Source: Actinomycetota bacterium (lineage in GTDB: Bacteria > Actinomycetota > Actinomycetes > Nanopelagicales > Nanopelagicaceae). Taken from it: a DNA stretch of 44,548 bases. Below are positions 32,886-40,377 of the stretch, one piece after another; within the stretch, counting starts at the first letter, position 1; every line of letters begins with the position of its first letter. Below the pieces are notes generated by a model. The model did not search any database, was not told the origin of the DNA, and saw only the letters and a list, made by a program, of their open reading frames with translations. The stretch is from contig WLHB01000008.1 of NCBI GenBank assembly GCA_009702965.1, positions 1 to 44,548 on the forward strand, in the 5' to 3' direction. Made by a program: the position numbers and the translations under genes.

Positions 32886-32912
32886 GACCGCCCCTATCTG
32901 TTCTAGCTACTA

Positions 32913-33467
32913 CTAAAAGAAGTCTCCGAGTGAATCCATGAAACCACCTTCTGAATCTCCTGAATCGCCACCGGAAGCTTCATCTAGATTCTCATTGAGT
33001 TCAGCTATCTGAGCGCGGATAGCAGTTGTGCCTACGAATACACCGAGGGCGGTTGCAGCTGCCTGAGAACTCGCAAGACCATTAATGTTTGGTTGCGCTT
33101 TAGGATTGGACTCCACTCGAGCCACTTGATGCTTCCACTCAGGTTGCATGGCGCGCCACTCTTGATAAGCGATTTCTTCCAGCTCTAGCTTAAGGCGATT
33201 CTTAAATTTTTTTACATTCTCTGGGCCAATGGATTTTTCATATTTAACTCGCTCGTCCTCTGCAATTTCAGCGGCAGTTTTGGTTGGGGTATAGAGCTTG
33301 ATTCGATTCGCCTCGTCGATTTCAGAGGGTGTCCTTGATGAGAAACCTGGATCGTTAATTGTTCCGACGGTGTAAAACTTTGAATCGCACTTAGGGCAGT
33401 GACCAAAGTGCTTGGCATCTTGATCGGTGTATTCACTCTTGCAATCTAGGCAGGTTTTGAGATTCAT
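32913..33467 (-). CDS. Zinc-ribbon protein with low-complexity acidic tail
   Basis: A 184-aa protein. An N-terminal zinc ribbon 'KTCLDCKSEYTDQDAKHFGH' continues to 'CPKCDSKF' (C-x2-C ... C-x2-C, about residues 6-28). A charged helical middle (about 60-115) follows, then a hydrophobic Ala-rich helix ('SSQAAATALGVFVGTTAI') and a Gly/Asp/Ser tail. Possibly a membrane-associated adaptor. AGGTG lies 5 nt before the ATG. It ends 27 nt before the 405-aa gene, so the two form an operon. Confidence 0.75.
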   Translation of the reverse strand: MNLKTCLDCKSEYTDQDAKHFGHCPKCDSKFYTVGTINDPGFSSRTPSEIDEANRIKLYTPTKTAAEIAEDERVKYEKSIGPENVKKFKNRLKLELEEIAYQEWRAMQPEWKHQVARVESNPKAQPNINGLASSQAAATALGVFVGTTAIRAQIAELNENLDEASGGDSGDSEGGFMDSLGDFF

Positions 33468-33578
33468 ATCAGCACCTACTCACAGAACCATCGAATTAAT
33501 TGACTGTGGATACTCTTTCGAAATCATGCTCGGATGGTATAAAGAGAGAGCGCCAGATACAAGACTCAAACACCTGTC

Positions 33579-33794
33579 TTATTCATCTTCACGCATTCCT
33601 TCCCACCCACAAATCCGACATTTCACTTCGGGGTCAACACCCTGACCATTCATGCAACATCCACCAACTGCATACTTTTCAAAATCAAAAGTTTCAGGAT
33701 CTGGCATCCCATACACAATCGTGCGCAGCGTTCCAACCGCTGAACACCCGGGGCATACTAATACGCTCAATCGCTTCCGTCGCTTTGTGACCAT
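33579..33794 (-). CDS. 71-aa double-CxxC zinc-ribbon protein
   Basis: 'VLVCPGCSAVG' (CxxC near residue 14) and 'VKCRICGWEG' (CxxC near 59) bracket 'IVYGMPDPETFDFEKYAVGG', a pattern I recall from small conserved zinc-ribbon proteins. A CC pair in the middle ('GGCCMNG') may add ligands. TACTTT (complement of 33801-33806) lies 6 nt before the start, a leaderless-type promoter. Role unknown, perhaps regulatory. Confidence 0.75.
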   Translation of the reverse strand: MVTKRRKRLSVLVCPGCSAVGTLRTIVYGMPDPETFDFEKYAVGGCCMNGQGVDPEVKCRICGWEGMREDE

Positions 33795-33883
33795 AGGTTT
33801 AAAGTAACCAACTGCACTGACAATCCCGTTCCTATCGACTCACACTGAGTTTCACGAATTTCGAAAGCGTAAATTCCGAGGAT

Positions 33884-33895
33884 CTGACTAGTCAG
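33884..33895. promoter_or_regulatory. TGAC-NN-GTCA site (CTGACTAGTCAG) between the zinc-ribbon and LemA genes
   Basis: A perfect 12-bp palindrome containing the shared motif. It lies about 90 bp from the zinc-ribbon start (minus) and about 127 bp before the LemA start (plus), so it could serve either gene. Confidence 0.5.
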
Positions 33896-34021
33896 GGGCC
33901 ACGTTCACCTCACTATTTAAGATTTCCGAGAGCAGCCCTTGCTCGTTGAAACGGGTCGTAGATAGAATTTTCGTCTGGTCGGAATCTTTCCGCCAATTCG
34001 AATGCAGTATTGGGGTACAAA

Positions 34022-34765
34022 GTGGGAAACGAACTCGATGAGATCACTGGTCCAGTTAATCCAGATGGCCGCGACACGAATGTAATTGATAAGCAACTCA
34101 AGGTATCAATTGGTGCTGGAACCAAATTCTTCGAGCTTGCACTGTGGGTCGGCGGAATTCTTATCTTCGGACTCATTGGAATCGCTGCAACAGGCGATCC
34201 AGCGATGGCCGCACTCTTTGCGATTGCTGGAGTTATCCCAGGATTGATTTTCCAATTCTTGAAGCAGAACGCACTCGCATATTTCCGCAAGTTACAACAG
34301 AAGATTCAGGCAGATGCTTCACAGATTGATAACTTCCTTGAACAGAGAGTCATTATTCTGCAGAACCTCACGCGCCTCCTCGATAAGTCCATCGACTTAG
34401 ATAAGGACGTTATGAAGACTGTCGCTGCTTACCGTAGCGGTGTTAATCCAAATGCTGATCAAGTTCGTAACGAAGCTTCAGCTCTCATGGATGGAATTCA
34501 GGCACGAATCAACCTTGCCTTCGAGGCGTACCCAGAACTTAGAGCGCAGGAAAACATCAATGATGCGATGCGCCAGAATTCAACGCTCCAGAAGGAAATT
34601 ACAGCCGCACGCGTGCTCTATAACGACACTGTAAGTATGTGGAATCAGGATATCTTCTCATGGCCAACAAAGATCATCGTTGCGGCCAAGGAAGGATACA
34701 CAACACGTATTCCTTACACAGCGTCAGCTGAAACTAAAGCACAGGCTCGCGGAACATTCTTCTAA
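34022..34765 (+). CDS. lemA: LemA family protein
   Basis: A 247-aa protein. The N-terminal ~40 residues are hydrophilic; a hydrophobic pair of segments (about 38-78) anchors it; the rest is a long helical LemA domain with 'IDNFLEQRVIILQNLTRLLD' and the family's 'AFEAYPELRAQENI', 'ITAARVLYNDTVSMWN' blocks. Compared with ordinary LemA (about 190 aa) it has an extra N-terminal membrane hairpin. GTG 34022 is chosen over TTG 34010 because GGGG lies 6 nt upstream. Its last base overlaps the next ATG. Confidence 0.85.
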   Translation: MGNELDEITGPVNPDGRDTNVIDKQLKVSIGAGTKFFELALWVGGILIFGLIGIAATGDPAMAALFAIAGVIPGLIFQFLKQNALAYFRKLQQKIQADASQIDNFLEQRVIILQNLTRLLDKSIDLDKDVMKTVAAYRSGVNPNADQVRNEASALMDGIQARINLAFEAYPELRAQENINDAMRQNSTLQKEITAARVLYNDTVSMWNQDIFSWPTKIIVAAKEGYTTRIPYTASAETKAQARGTFF

Positions 34766-36510
34766 TGCCAGAGTTTGATGAGCCGATCGAAGATTACGCA
34801 TCCTTTTTTAAGGATGAACATGCGCGCAATGTAACTGAGTATTTCGAAGACTTAGTTCGATCTTCGGGCGTTGATGAACAGCTCAACATCGAGACGATGA
34901 CCGAGCTTCGCTCATTGCAGCAGAATGTTTCGGCAAGTTCTAAATCACGCGGTTGGTGGAAGGCAGGCCGAATCACAGCAATCATCGCTGCGGTGGGACT
35001 CGTTGCCCTAGCGATCACAATGCAATCCTTTTACTATCTCGCGATCATCCCGGCTATAGCCTTCATTGTTCTAGTTTTCATCAAGATTAACCCCGAGATC
35101 TCTAGCCTCAACGAGAAAGTTGCCGAATTAGAGAAGTTTAGGGATGCAAAATCTAATGAAGCGTGGGTCCAAATGGAGCCGCTTAACGATCTCTACCGTT
35201 GGGATACTGCTGCAAAACTCTTCATGAAGACTTTCCCGCTCATGACTTTAGACGGATTCTTTTCTTCAGATCGACTCATTGATCTGACCAATAACTATGA
35301 CCTTTCACCAAGCTTTAATGACGGGCGCTCAGTTTTTGTCACTCAAAGTGGCGCTTTCAAGGACAACCCTTTTGTAATCGCTCGATATAAAGAACATTGG
35401 ATGGGTAGCAAGACCTATGTGGGTTCGATCGTCATTCAGTGGGTTGAGTCTGTGCGTGATGCAAACGGCAACTGGGTGAATATCACGAAAACTCAAACTC
35501 TGACGGCATCTGTTGTTAAGCCTTTCCCGGAGTACAACGTTCGTTCGACAATTATCTACGGACATGAGATTGCTCCAAACCTTTCTTTCAGTAGAAATCC
35601 ATCAAACCTTTCTGGTCTGGAAGATGGTTTTTTCAATAACCGACGTAAAGAAAGTGCGATCAAGAAGGTAGAGAAGAAAGCGCGCAAAGACATTAAAACT
35701 GGCTCGGGTGAGCTCACTGTGATGTCTAACAAAGAGTTTGAAGCGCTCTTCAATGCAACAGATCGCGATCACGAAGTTGAGTTCCGTCTGCTCTTCACTC
35801 CGCTTGCTCAGCAAGAGATGGTCAAATTACTCAACGACAAGAGCGTTGGATTTGGAGATAACTTTTCCTTTGACAAGCAGGGAATGGTCAACTTCGTTGA
35901 ACCTGGCCATCTTGCCAATATAGAGTTCGATGGAAATCCTCATCGATTCAAGTCGCAAGAATTGGCAGCAGCACGTGCCTTCTTTAACGATTTTCACAAT
36001 CAATACTTCAAGGCTTTGTATTTTGGTTTCGCGCCTCTCTGGACGATACCGATGTACCGCGAAAAGCGCACTATGTCTCTTCGCAGTGAAAAGTCTCACG
36101 ATTCTTCCTTCTGGGAGCACGAAGCCATGGCCAATGCAATCGGCCAGGATAACTTCCGCCATCCAGAGTCAGTGACTGAGAATATTCTCAAGACACGAGC
36201 AAGCGGTAACGGTACGACAAAAAATGTCACAGTCACGGCCCATGGTTATGAAGGTATTCCTCGCACTGACATCATTCCAATGCTCGGGGGAGATGGAAAT
36301 ATGCACCCTGTTCCAGTGCATTGGGTTCAGTACATCTCTGTTTCTCAGGACACAACCATGGTTGTTGGCGCAGTCACTAACAATGTTCATGGCGACGATA
36401 GTGATGATGAGGGGCTCGATAAGGGCTGGAAGGGTGCGATGAATCAATACGGCATCTCACCTGAGAACGTTGTAGTTAATGGCGCATTAGCAGCCGCTCT
36501 ACTTCGTTAA
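34765..36510 (+). CDS. LemA-partner membrane protein of unknown function
   Basis: A 581-aa protein. The N-terminal ~65 residues are cytosolic, then two hydrophobic segments (about 70-85 and 90-108), a coiled stretch 'ISSLNEKVAELEKFRDAKS', and a ~450-residue domain with 'ARYKEHWMGSKTYVGSIVIQWVESV', 'TQTLTASVVKPFPEYN' and 'EFRLLFTPLAQQEM'. I recall similar LemA-plus-large-protein pairs in Mollicutes and other monoderms, but no function is known to me. Overlap with lemA by one base indicates a two-gene module. No signal peptide. Confidence 0.72.
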   Translation: MPEFDEPIEDYASFFKDEHARNVTEYFEDLVRSSGVDEQLNIETMTELRSLQQNVSASSKSRGWWKAGRITAIIAAVGLVALAITMQSFYYLAIIPAIAFIVLVFIKINPEISSLNEKVAELEKFRDAKSNEAWVQMEPLNDLYRWDTAAKLFMKTFPLMTLDGFFSSDRLIDLTNNYDLSPSFNDGRSVFVTQSGAFKDNPFVIARYKEHWMGSKTYVGSIVIQWVESVRDANGNWVNITKTQTLTASVVKPFPEYNVRSTIIYGHEIAPNLSFSRNPSNLSGLEDGFFNNRRKESAIKKVEKKARKDIKTGSGELTVMSNKEFEALFNATDRDHEVEFRLLFTPLAQQEMVKLLNDKSVGFGDNFSFDKQGMVNFVEPGHLANIEFDGNPHRFKSQELAAARAFFNDFHNQYFKALYFGFAPLWTIPMYREKRTMSLRSEKSHDSSFWEHEAMANAIGQDNFRHPESVTENILKTRASGNGTTKNVTVTAHGYEGIPRTDIIPMLGGDGNMHPVPVHWVQYISVSQDTTMVVGAVTNNVHGDDSDDEGLDKGWKGAMNQYGISPENVVVNGALAAALLR

Positions 36511-36575
36511 CCGAGGCCTCACCCAGAGATTTCAATCTGTCTTATGTATCCTTATGCTCCTAATAAGGAGAATCG

Positions 36576-37346
36576 ATGAAGCCACAAACAACGCTCGGTC
36601 GCAAGCTACAAACCTTTAACCGAATCGCAGGTGTCACTCACCTGATCCAAGGCATAACACTCGCCTTCATCCTCAACGCCGAGACCACAATTCCGGTCAT
36701 TACCCGCTTCTTCGATGAGACAGAAGATGGCGTAATGCCGGTCAGCCAAACACTCTTTGAATTCCCGATCGCACTGATCGCACCAATCTTCTTACTTCTT
36801 TCGGCCTTCGCCCACCTCTTTATCTCTTCGCCCATGTACGTGCGCCGCTACGAAGCAAATATCTCAAAAGGCATCAATCCTGCACGTTGGTGGGAGTACG
36901 CAATCAGCTCTTCCCTCATGCTCGTTGTTCTCTTGATGCTCGGCGGCCTTATCGAACTATCAAGTATCGTCTTTATCTTCACACTTAACTTCATCATGAA
37001 TCTCATGGGGTTAATGATGGAGAAATACAATCAACTTACCGATAAGACATCATGGCTTCCATTTAACATCGGTGTCCTCGCCGGCATCGTCCCTTGGATT
37101 ATGGGCGCTCTCTACTTCGTAGTCTCAACTAACAACATCGCCGATTCCATTCCCGTATACGCACAATTTGGTTTCCTTCTCACCTTCTTATTCTTTAACA
37201 GCTTTGCCATCAATATGTGGCTGCAATATAAGAAGGTAGGAAAGTGGAAGGACTATGCATATGGCGAGAAGTCATACATCGTCTTAAGTCTTGTATCTAA
37301 GTCAGCACTCGGCTGGATTATTGTGCTGGGTACGTTAGGGATTTAA
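36576..37346 (+). CDS. Heliorhodopsin
   Basis: A 256-aa seven-helix retinal protein. Helix 7 'YIVLSLVSKSALGWIIVLGT' holds the Schiff-base lysine K242; 'RWWEYAISSSLM' holds the counter-ion glutamate E107; H22 and H80 match the conserved inner histidines. 'NRIAGVTHLIQ', 'LLSAFAHLFISS', 'WLPFNIGVLAGIVPWI' and 'FFNSFAINMWLQYK' are heliorhodopsin, not type-1 rhodopsin, signatures. Topology is inverted, with the N-terminus inside. Heliorhodopsins have slow photocycles and are thought to be sensors or to regulate partners rather than pump. AAGGAGA lies before the ATG. A strong terminator follows. Confidence 0.97.
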   Translation: MKPQTTLGRKLQTFNRIAGVTHLIQGITLAFILNAETTIPVITRFFDETEDGVMPVSQTLFEFPIALIAPIFLLLSAFAHLFISSPMYVRRYEANISKGINPARWWEYAISSSLMLVVLLMLGGLIELSSIVFIFTLNFIMNLMGLMMEKYNQLTDKTSWLPFNIGVLAGIVPWIMGALYFVVSTNNIADSIPVYAQFGFLLTFLFFNSFAINMWLQYKKVGKWKDYAYGEKSYIVLSLVSKSALGWIIVLGTLGI

Positions 37347-37398
37347 CGCACACATCTGCACTCAGGGCTTGCCCGCTGGAGCTATTGGACGAAAGAAG

Positions 37399-37426
37399 AA
37401 AACCCGCAGATTACTCTGCGGGTTTT
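37399..37426 (+). terminator. Strong bidirectional rho-independent terminator after heliorhodopsin
   Basis: AAAACCCGCAG (37399-37409), loop ATTACT, CTGCGGGTTTT (37416-37426): a perfect 11-bp stem with A- and T-tracts on both sides. Confidence 0.93.
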
Positions 37427-37537
37427 CCTATAACTGCACTGCTGTGACGTTAGTGCAAATCTATCACCAAATCTCATCCACACCTAGATATTCAAATTCA
37501 AGAGTGGTAATTAGAGCGAGTAATTTTCGCACCGCGT

Positions 37538-37611
37538 GCCTCTGTAGCTCAACGGATAGAGCACTGCTGTGACGCAGCCAGAGGTTGCGGGTTCGAATCC
37601 CGTCAGGGGTA
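37538..37611 (+). tRNA. tRNA with non-canonical anticodon arm (best reading Val-GAC)
   Basis: Acceptor GCCTCTG (37538-37544) / CAGGGGT (37604-37610), D-arm GCTC-AACGGATA-GAGC and T-arm GCGGG-TTCGAAT-CCCGT are normal; the discriminator is A. The anticodon arm has 18 nt instead of 17. The best fit is CTGCT/AG..CAG with a bulged C, and loop GTGACGC giving anticodon GAC after T33. A GTG (His) anticodon can be placed only without a 5-bp stem, and the -1 G of tRNA-His is absent. The D-loop resembles tRNA-Arg. It may be a working odd tRNA, or a decaying or recombined copy. Confidence 0.6.
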
Positions 37612-37624
37612 CGCACACTCAGAT

Positions 37625-37658
37625 GCCCCAGGGTTCGTCGCCTGGGGCTTCTTTGTTT
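37625..37658 (+). terminator. Rho-independent terminator after the tRNA
   Basis: GCCCCAGG (37625-37632), loop GTTCGTCG, CCTGGGGC (37641-37648), then TTCTTTGTTT. Perfect 8-bp GC-rich stem with T-rich tail. Confidence 0.9.
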
Positions 37659-37700
37659 ATGTGAAGTGTGGGTATCCTGCAGGAACCACCATCAGAGTTA

Positions 37701-37751
37701 TCAGAGGTAGCGCTGGAATGGATTTTCGTGTTGGGCACGTTGGGGATTTAA
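37701..37751 (+). pseudogene. Remnant of a second heliorhodopsin 3' end
   Basis: Seventeen codons read SEVALEWIFVLGTLGI-stop and align without gaps to the end of the intact gene upstream (SKSALGWIIVLGTLGI-stop): 12 of 16 residues and 38 of 51 bases agree. Differences in the last ten codons are mostly third positions, as if the copy diverged under selection before decay. The retinal-lysine codon AAG is GAG here. No further homology is visible before 37701, which follows the tRNA and its terminator. It is a decayed copy or the scar of a recombination between heliorhodopsin alleles. Confidence 0.65.
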
Positions 37752-38002
37752 CTAGCTGAATGTGACTTTTCTACATGCACTGCGAACAAGTTAACCACCT
37801 GATACAGAAGTGATGAAAATAGCAAGGCAGCAAATCCAGTTGCGATCATTGTTGGACTCGTTACGTACACTGCCAATGAATCATATTCGCAATCCTCAAT
37901 ACATTCACCGCGAATTCCGAGAATGATGAAAATTACACTTCCGAGGACTGAAAGCAAGTAAATAACCAAATTTGTAGTCTTTAGTTGAGCAACTTCACGC
38001 AT
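37748..38002 (-). CDS. Two-pass small membrane protein
   Basis: 84 aa, two hydrophobic segments ('LVIYLLSVLGSVIFIILGI' and 'MIATGFAALLFSSLLYQVV') with a Cys pair in the loop ('ECIEDCEYD') likely to form a disulfide outside. GAAAGGAT lies at proper spacing before the ATG. Its stop overlaps the end of the heliorhodopsin remnant. No family recognised. Confidence 0.68.
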   Translation of the reverse strand: MREVAQLKTTNLVIYLLSVLGSVIFIILGIRGECIEDCEYDSLAVYVTSPTMIATGFAALLFSSLLYQVVNLFAVHVEKSHSAS

Positions 38003-38241
38003 TGTTCATCCTTTCAATAGGTTTATGCAGATTAATCCGCAACAGCGAGCAGTTCTTGTGCAATCACTGATGACATAAATTTACGGTTCGAGCTTTAGGG
38101 TTCGCTGGAATCCCCTTAGTCATGACTGATCAAATCGAGTGAATAGGGATAGCAAAAGATAGTAGAACTAATCTTAGATTCAGAATCACTAGCAACTAGA
38201 GCTAAGTAAGTTAAAATGACAACAAACGTAGGGGAGAGAAA

Positions 38242-38655
38242 ATGAAAATTAGTGCAGGGGCTACAGATTCCCAATTCATACTTCATGGAGCGCTGGCGGA
38301 AGCTCAGCAAGTCGTCGCAAACGCCCTCACAAAGTTAGGCGGCATCAAAAGTTCTTCCCCTGGAAAGATTAAGGGCTGGGGAAAATACGGCCTCAATAAA
38401 GTCTCAGTTGAAATTTCGTTTCTCGACCAAGGCAGTGAAACTTTGATGACAATTAACGCCAAGAATGGAAGTGTTTATTCTGGGCCAAATAAGTCATTCA
38501 TTACGCGCTTAGTCGATGCAGTTGCCAACTCTAACAACGCTTCATTTGTTCCCGATAAGCAGGGAATCGGTACTGGGCCACTAATAGCTAGTATTGGTGG
38601 ATTGATAATCGTCCTGCTTATCGTTGTGCCGTTTGTCGTCAACATTCTGCTCTAG
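38242..38655 (+). CDS. Tail-anchored protein of unknown function
   Basis: A 137-aa protein. The soluble N-terminal ~110 residues (beta-rich, starting MKISAGATDSQFILHGALAE) are followed by a C-terminal hydrophobic helix ('LIASIGGLIIVLLIVVPFVV'). Such proteins insert by their tail. The ribosome site GGGGAGAG before the ATG is strong. Preceded by about 240 nt without genes, in which I see only AT-rich promoter-like sequence (TTAAAAT near 38212). Confidence 0.72.
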   Translation: MKISAGATDSQFILHGALAEAQQVVANALTKLGGIKSSSPGKIKGWGKYGLNKVSVEISFLDQGSETLMTINAKNGSVYSGPNKSFITRLVDAVANSNNASFVPDKQGIGTGPLIASIGGLIIVLLIVVPFVVNILL

Positions 38656-38704
38656 TCAGCAGCGTGTTAATCACAACCTAACATCTGGGATCCATACCTC
38701 GATT

Positions 38705-38716
38705 GTGACTAGTCAC
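38705..38716. promoter_or_regulatory. TGAC-NN-GTCA site (GTGACTAGTCAC) upstream of a lipoprotein gene
   Basis: A perfect 12-bp palindrome with the shared motif, about 73 nt before the start at 38788. GATAAT at 38730-38735 could be the -10 element, which would put the site over the -35 region. Confidence 0.5.
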
Positions 38717-38787
38717 TAGTTCCCAAAGTGATAATCCTGCTGCAGTATGTTCTTGAACATTGACACGTGTAATGGAACGATCTCCTC

Positions 38788-39171
38788 ATGAGTAATCAAA
38801 GGTTTAGTAAAAAGGCTAGTTTCCTAGTAGCCGCGTTGCTATCAGTGTCGGTCCTGACTTCATGTTCGAGTGAAAGCGCCGATGATGTCCAAGAGTCAGC
38901 AGTTTCAGTAAACCCACTTGCGGAAATGACCTTTGCTACAAGTTCAAGCGATGCCTACAAGCGATCCTGTTACTGGGGCAGCCAAGGTGACAATATCTTT
39001 ATGCTTCAACGAATGACAGAGGGCAATGAGTTAGCGGTTCAGGAGGGCAAACTTCCTTTAGCTGGACTAGAACAAGCGATGGAAATAGTTCTGCAAGAAG
39101 GAGAGCCGCAGGCCCCGGAGGAGTACGCAATGATTAAAGATTTCTGCAGTAATTTAGGGTTTCAGTTTTAA
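38788..39171 (+). CDS. Small lipoprotein
   Basis: 127 aa. Signal with lipobox LTSC (C26, 'SVSVLTSCSSESADD'). The short mature part has two further Cys ('RSCYWGSQ' and 'DFCSNLGF'), likely a disulfide. Similar in build to the 142-aa lipoprotein at 19610, and both have TGAC-NN-GTCA or near-match sites at similar distances. Family unknown. Followed 28 nt later by a secreted protein gene. Confidence 0.75.
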   Translation: MSNQRFSKKASFLVAALLSVSVLTSCSSESADDVQESAVSVNPLAEMTFATSSSDAYKRSCYWGSQGDNIFMLQRMTEGNELAVQEGKLPLAGLEQAMEIVLQEGEPQAPEEYAMIKDFCSNLGFQF

Positions 39172-39199
39172 CAACTAGTCGGGGATATGGGTGGACGCA

Positions 39200-39703
39200 A
39201 TGAATAAGAGAAAAACACTCTCAATCCTATTGACCGCATTTTTAGCCGTCTCATTACTCACACCTACCGCCGCTAGTGCTGCATACACAGTTGCTCCGAA
39301 GGTGGGTCAGTGCTTCCAGTACACGAAGGCTCAAGTATCAGCTAAGTACGCTCCAAAGAATCCCATTAACTGTTCATCGAGTCACAATATGGAGACCTTT
39401 GCCGTAAAGACTTGGCCGGTCAATACCAATCCAGTCGATATGGATCGGCAGACGACGCTAGATCTTGTTTCTGAGCTTTGCGATTTCTGGGGAACATTCC
39501 CAAATGCATACGACAGCAGAATGAAAACTTCAGAGTTCAACTATTGGGCTTGGTACACACCTAGCCGTGCAGGATGGGCTAAGGGGCAAAGATGGCTCCG
39601 TTGCGATGCGATGATCGGCAAATTCGCATCAACCGAACAATGGCCACCAGCAACATACGTATCCTGGAAAGGCTTGAAGCTCTACACCGGTTCGAATGTG
39701 TAA
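39200..39703 (+). CDS. Secreted protein with septum-formation-like domain
   Basis: A 167-aa protein. Signal peptide about 1-27 (ends ASAAY). 'VGQCFQYT', 'INCSSSHNMETFAV' and 'GQRWLRCDAM' follow the spacing of Cys and aromatic residues in actinobacterial Septum_form (DUF) secreted proteins: GxCF, C.xPHxxEV and RxxxC. The role of that family is poorly known. ATG 39200 is preferred over an in-frame GTG at 39191 because GGTGGA lies upstream. Probably in one transcript with the lipoprotein gene before it. Confidence 0.72.
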   Translation: MNKRKTLSILLTAFLAVSLLTPTAASAAYTVAPKVGQCFQYTKAQVSAKYAPKNPINCSSSHNMETFAVKTWPVNTNPVDMDRQTTLDLVSELCDFWGTFPNAYDSRMKTSEFNYWAWYTPSRAGWAKGQRWLRCDAMIGKFASTEQWPPATYVSWKGLKLYTGSNV

Positions 39704-39730
39704 GGCAATCGATAACCTCACTCATTCCAT

Positions 39731-40279
39731 CTATCCCCGCCGCATGAGTACCTGCCACAAATCCTCAACACCGTAGTAGGCCGCAAACGCAGCACGCGAG
39801 TGTTTCTTAGAAGCCTTGAACTTCTTCTCCCACTCAATCACCGTAATTACTTTGCGATCAGCCCACGCCGGCACAGATTCAAAGAGCGCACGCGTCTGCA
39901 AATGACCCCAATCAGAGAGCGCCATGCTCTTCTGTGAAAAGGCAATCAACGCAGTTGCCCCAGCCTCAAACTCAGGCCGCGTTGCCGATAACGGAATCCC
40001 AATTCCATTCATGATCGAATGTCGCCCAAGTGGCAGACTCACACCCAACCACTGCGACATCCCTGAGTTCACTGTCCGACATGACTTACACGCATTCCAC
40101 GAATACCGCCCAAACCCACCTGCAACAGCACGTGCACAGATGTAACAAAGAACGAGTCCACTCGGACAATCAAGCATTCCGAGATTGACCGGAATTTGTT
40201 CTTCACATCTACAGCGTTGACTCGATTGCTTAGATAGATCACTTAACGCAAAACAGTTTGTACATAATGAAAGAGACAT
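39731..40279 (-). CDS. Cys-rich protein of unknown function
   Basis: 182 aa. Six or more Cys in the first half arranged as CxxC-like groups ('LCTNCFALS', 'RCRCEEQ', 'LCYICARA' and 'ACKSCRTVN'), suggesting two zinc fingers, followed by a helical second half without Cys ('IEWEKKFKASKKHSRAAFAA'). No DNA-binding family recognised. The start at 40279 is preferred over 40303 because AGGGT lies upstream and the first finger starts there. Confidence 0.68.
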   Translation of the reverse strand: MSLSLCTNCFALSDLSKQSSQRCRCEEQIPVNLGMLDCPSGLVLCYICARAVAGGFGRYSWNACKSCRTVNSGMSQWLGVSLPLGRHSIMNGIGIPLSATRPEFEAGATALIAFSQKSMALSDWGHLQTRALFESVPAWADRKVITVIEWEKKFKASKKHSRAAFAAYYGVEDLWQVLMRRG

Positions 40280-40309
40280 GACACATACCCTGACTGGGCC
40301 CATGAAAAA

Positions 40310-40377
40310 GACCCGCTACTTCCGACGGTGTCTTTCATCGCCGGCAGGTATTCCTTGAGGGCCACCGAACGCGGGTC
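40310..40377. repeat. Nested inverted repeats
   Basis: GACCCGC (40310-40316) pairs with GCGGGTC (40371-40377), and inside it CGGTG (40326-40330) pairs with CACCG (40363-40367). The nested order would give one long imperfect hairpin. It lies upstream of the Cys-rich gene (minus strand). Could be a small RNA, a leader or chance. Confidence 0.35.

Noticed and set aside
37538-37611. Assignment as tRNA-His (GTG visible in the loop region)
   Set aside because: That register leaves no 5-bp anticodon stem, and the extra 5' G of tRNA-His is missing. Kept as ambiguous, best reading Val-GAC.
39687-39696. GGTTCGAAT-type T-loop sequences at about 39687 and 41991 as tRNA fragments or attachment sites
   Set aside because: Only the short T-loop-like string is present; no T-stem pairing or acceptor stem surrounds it.
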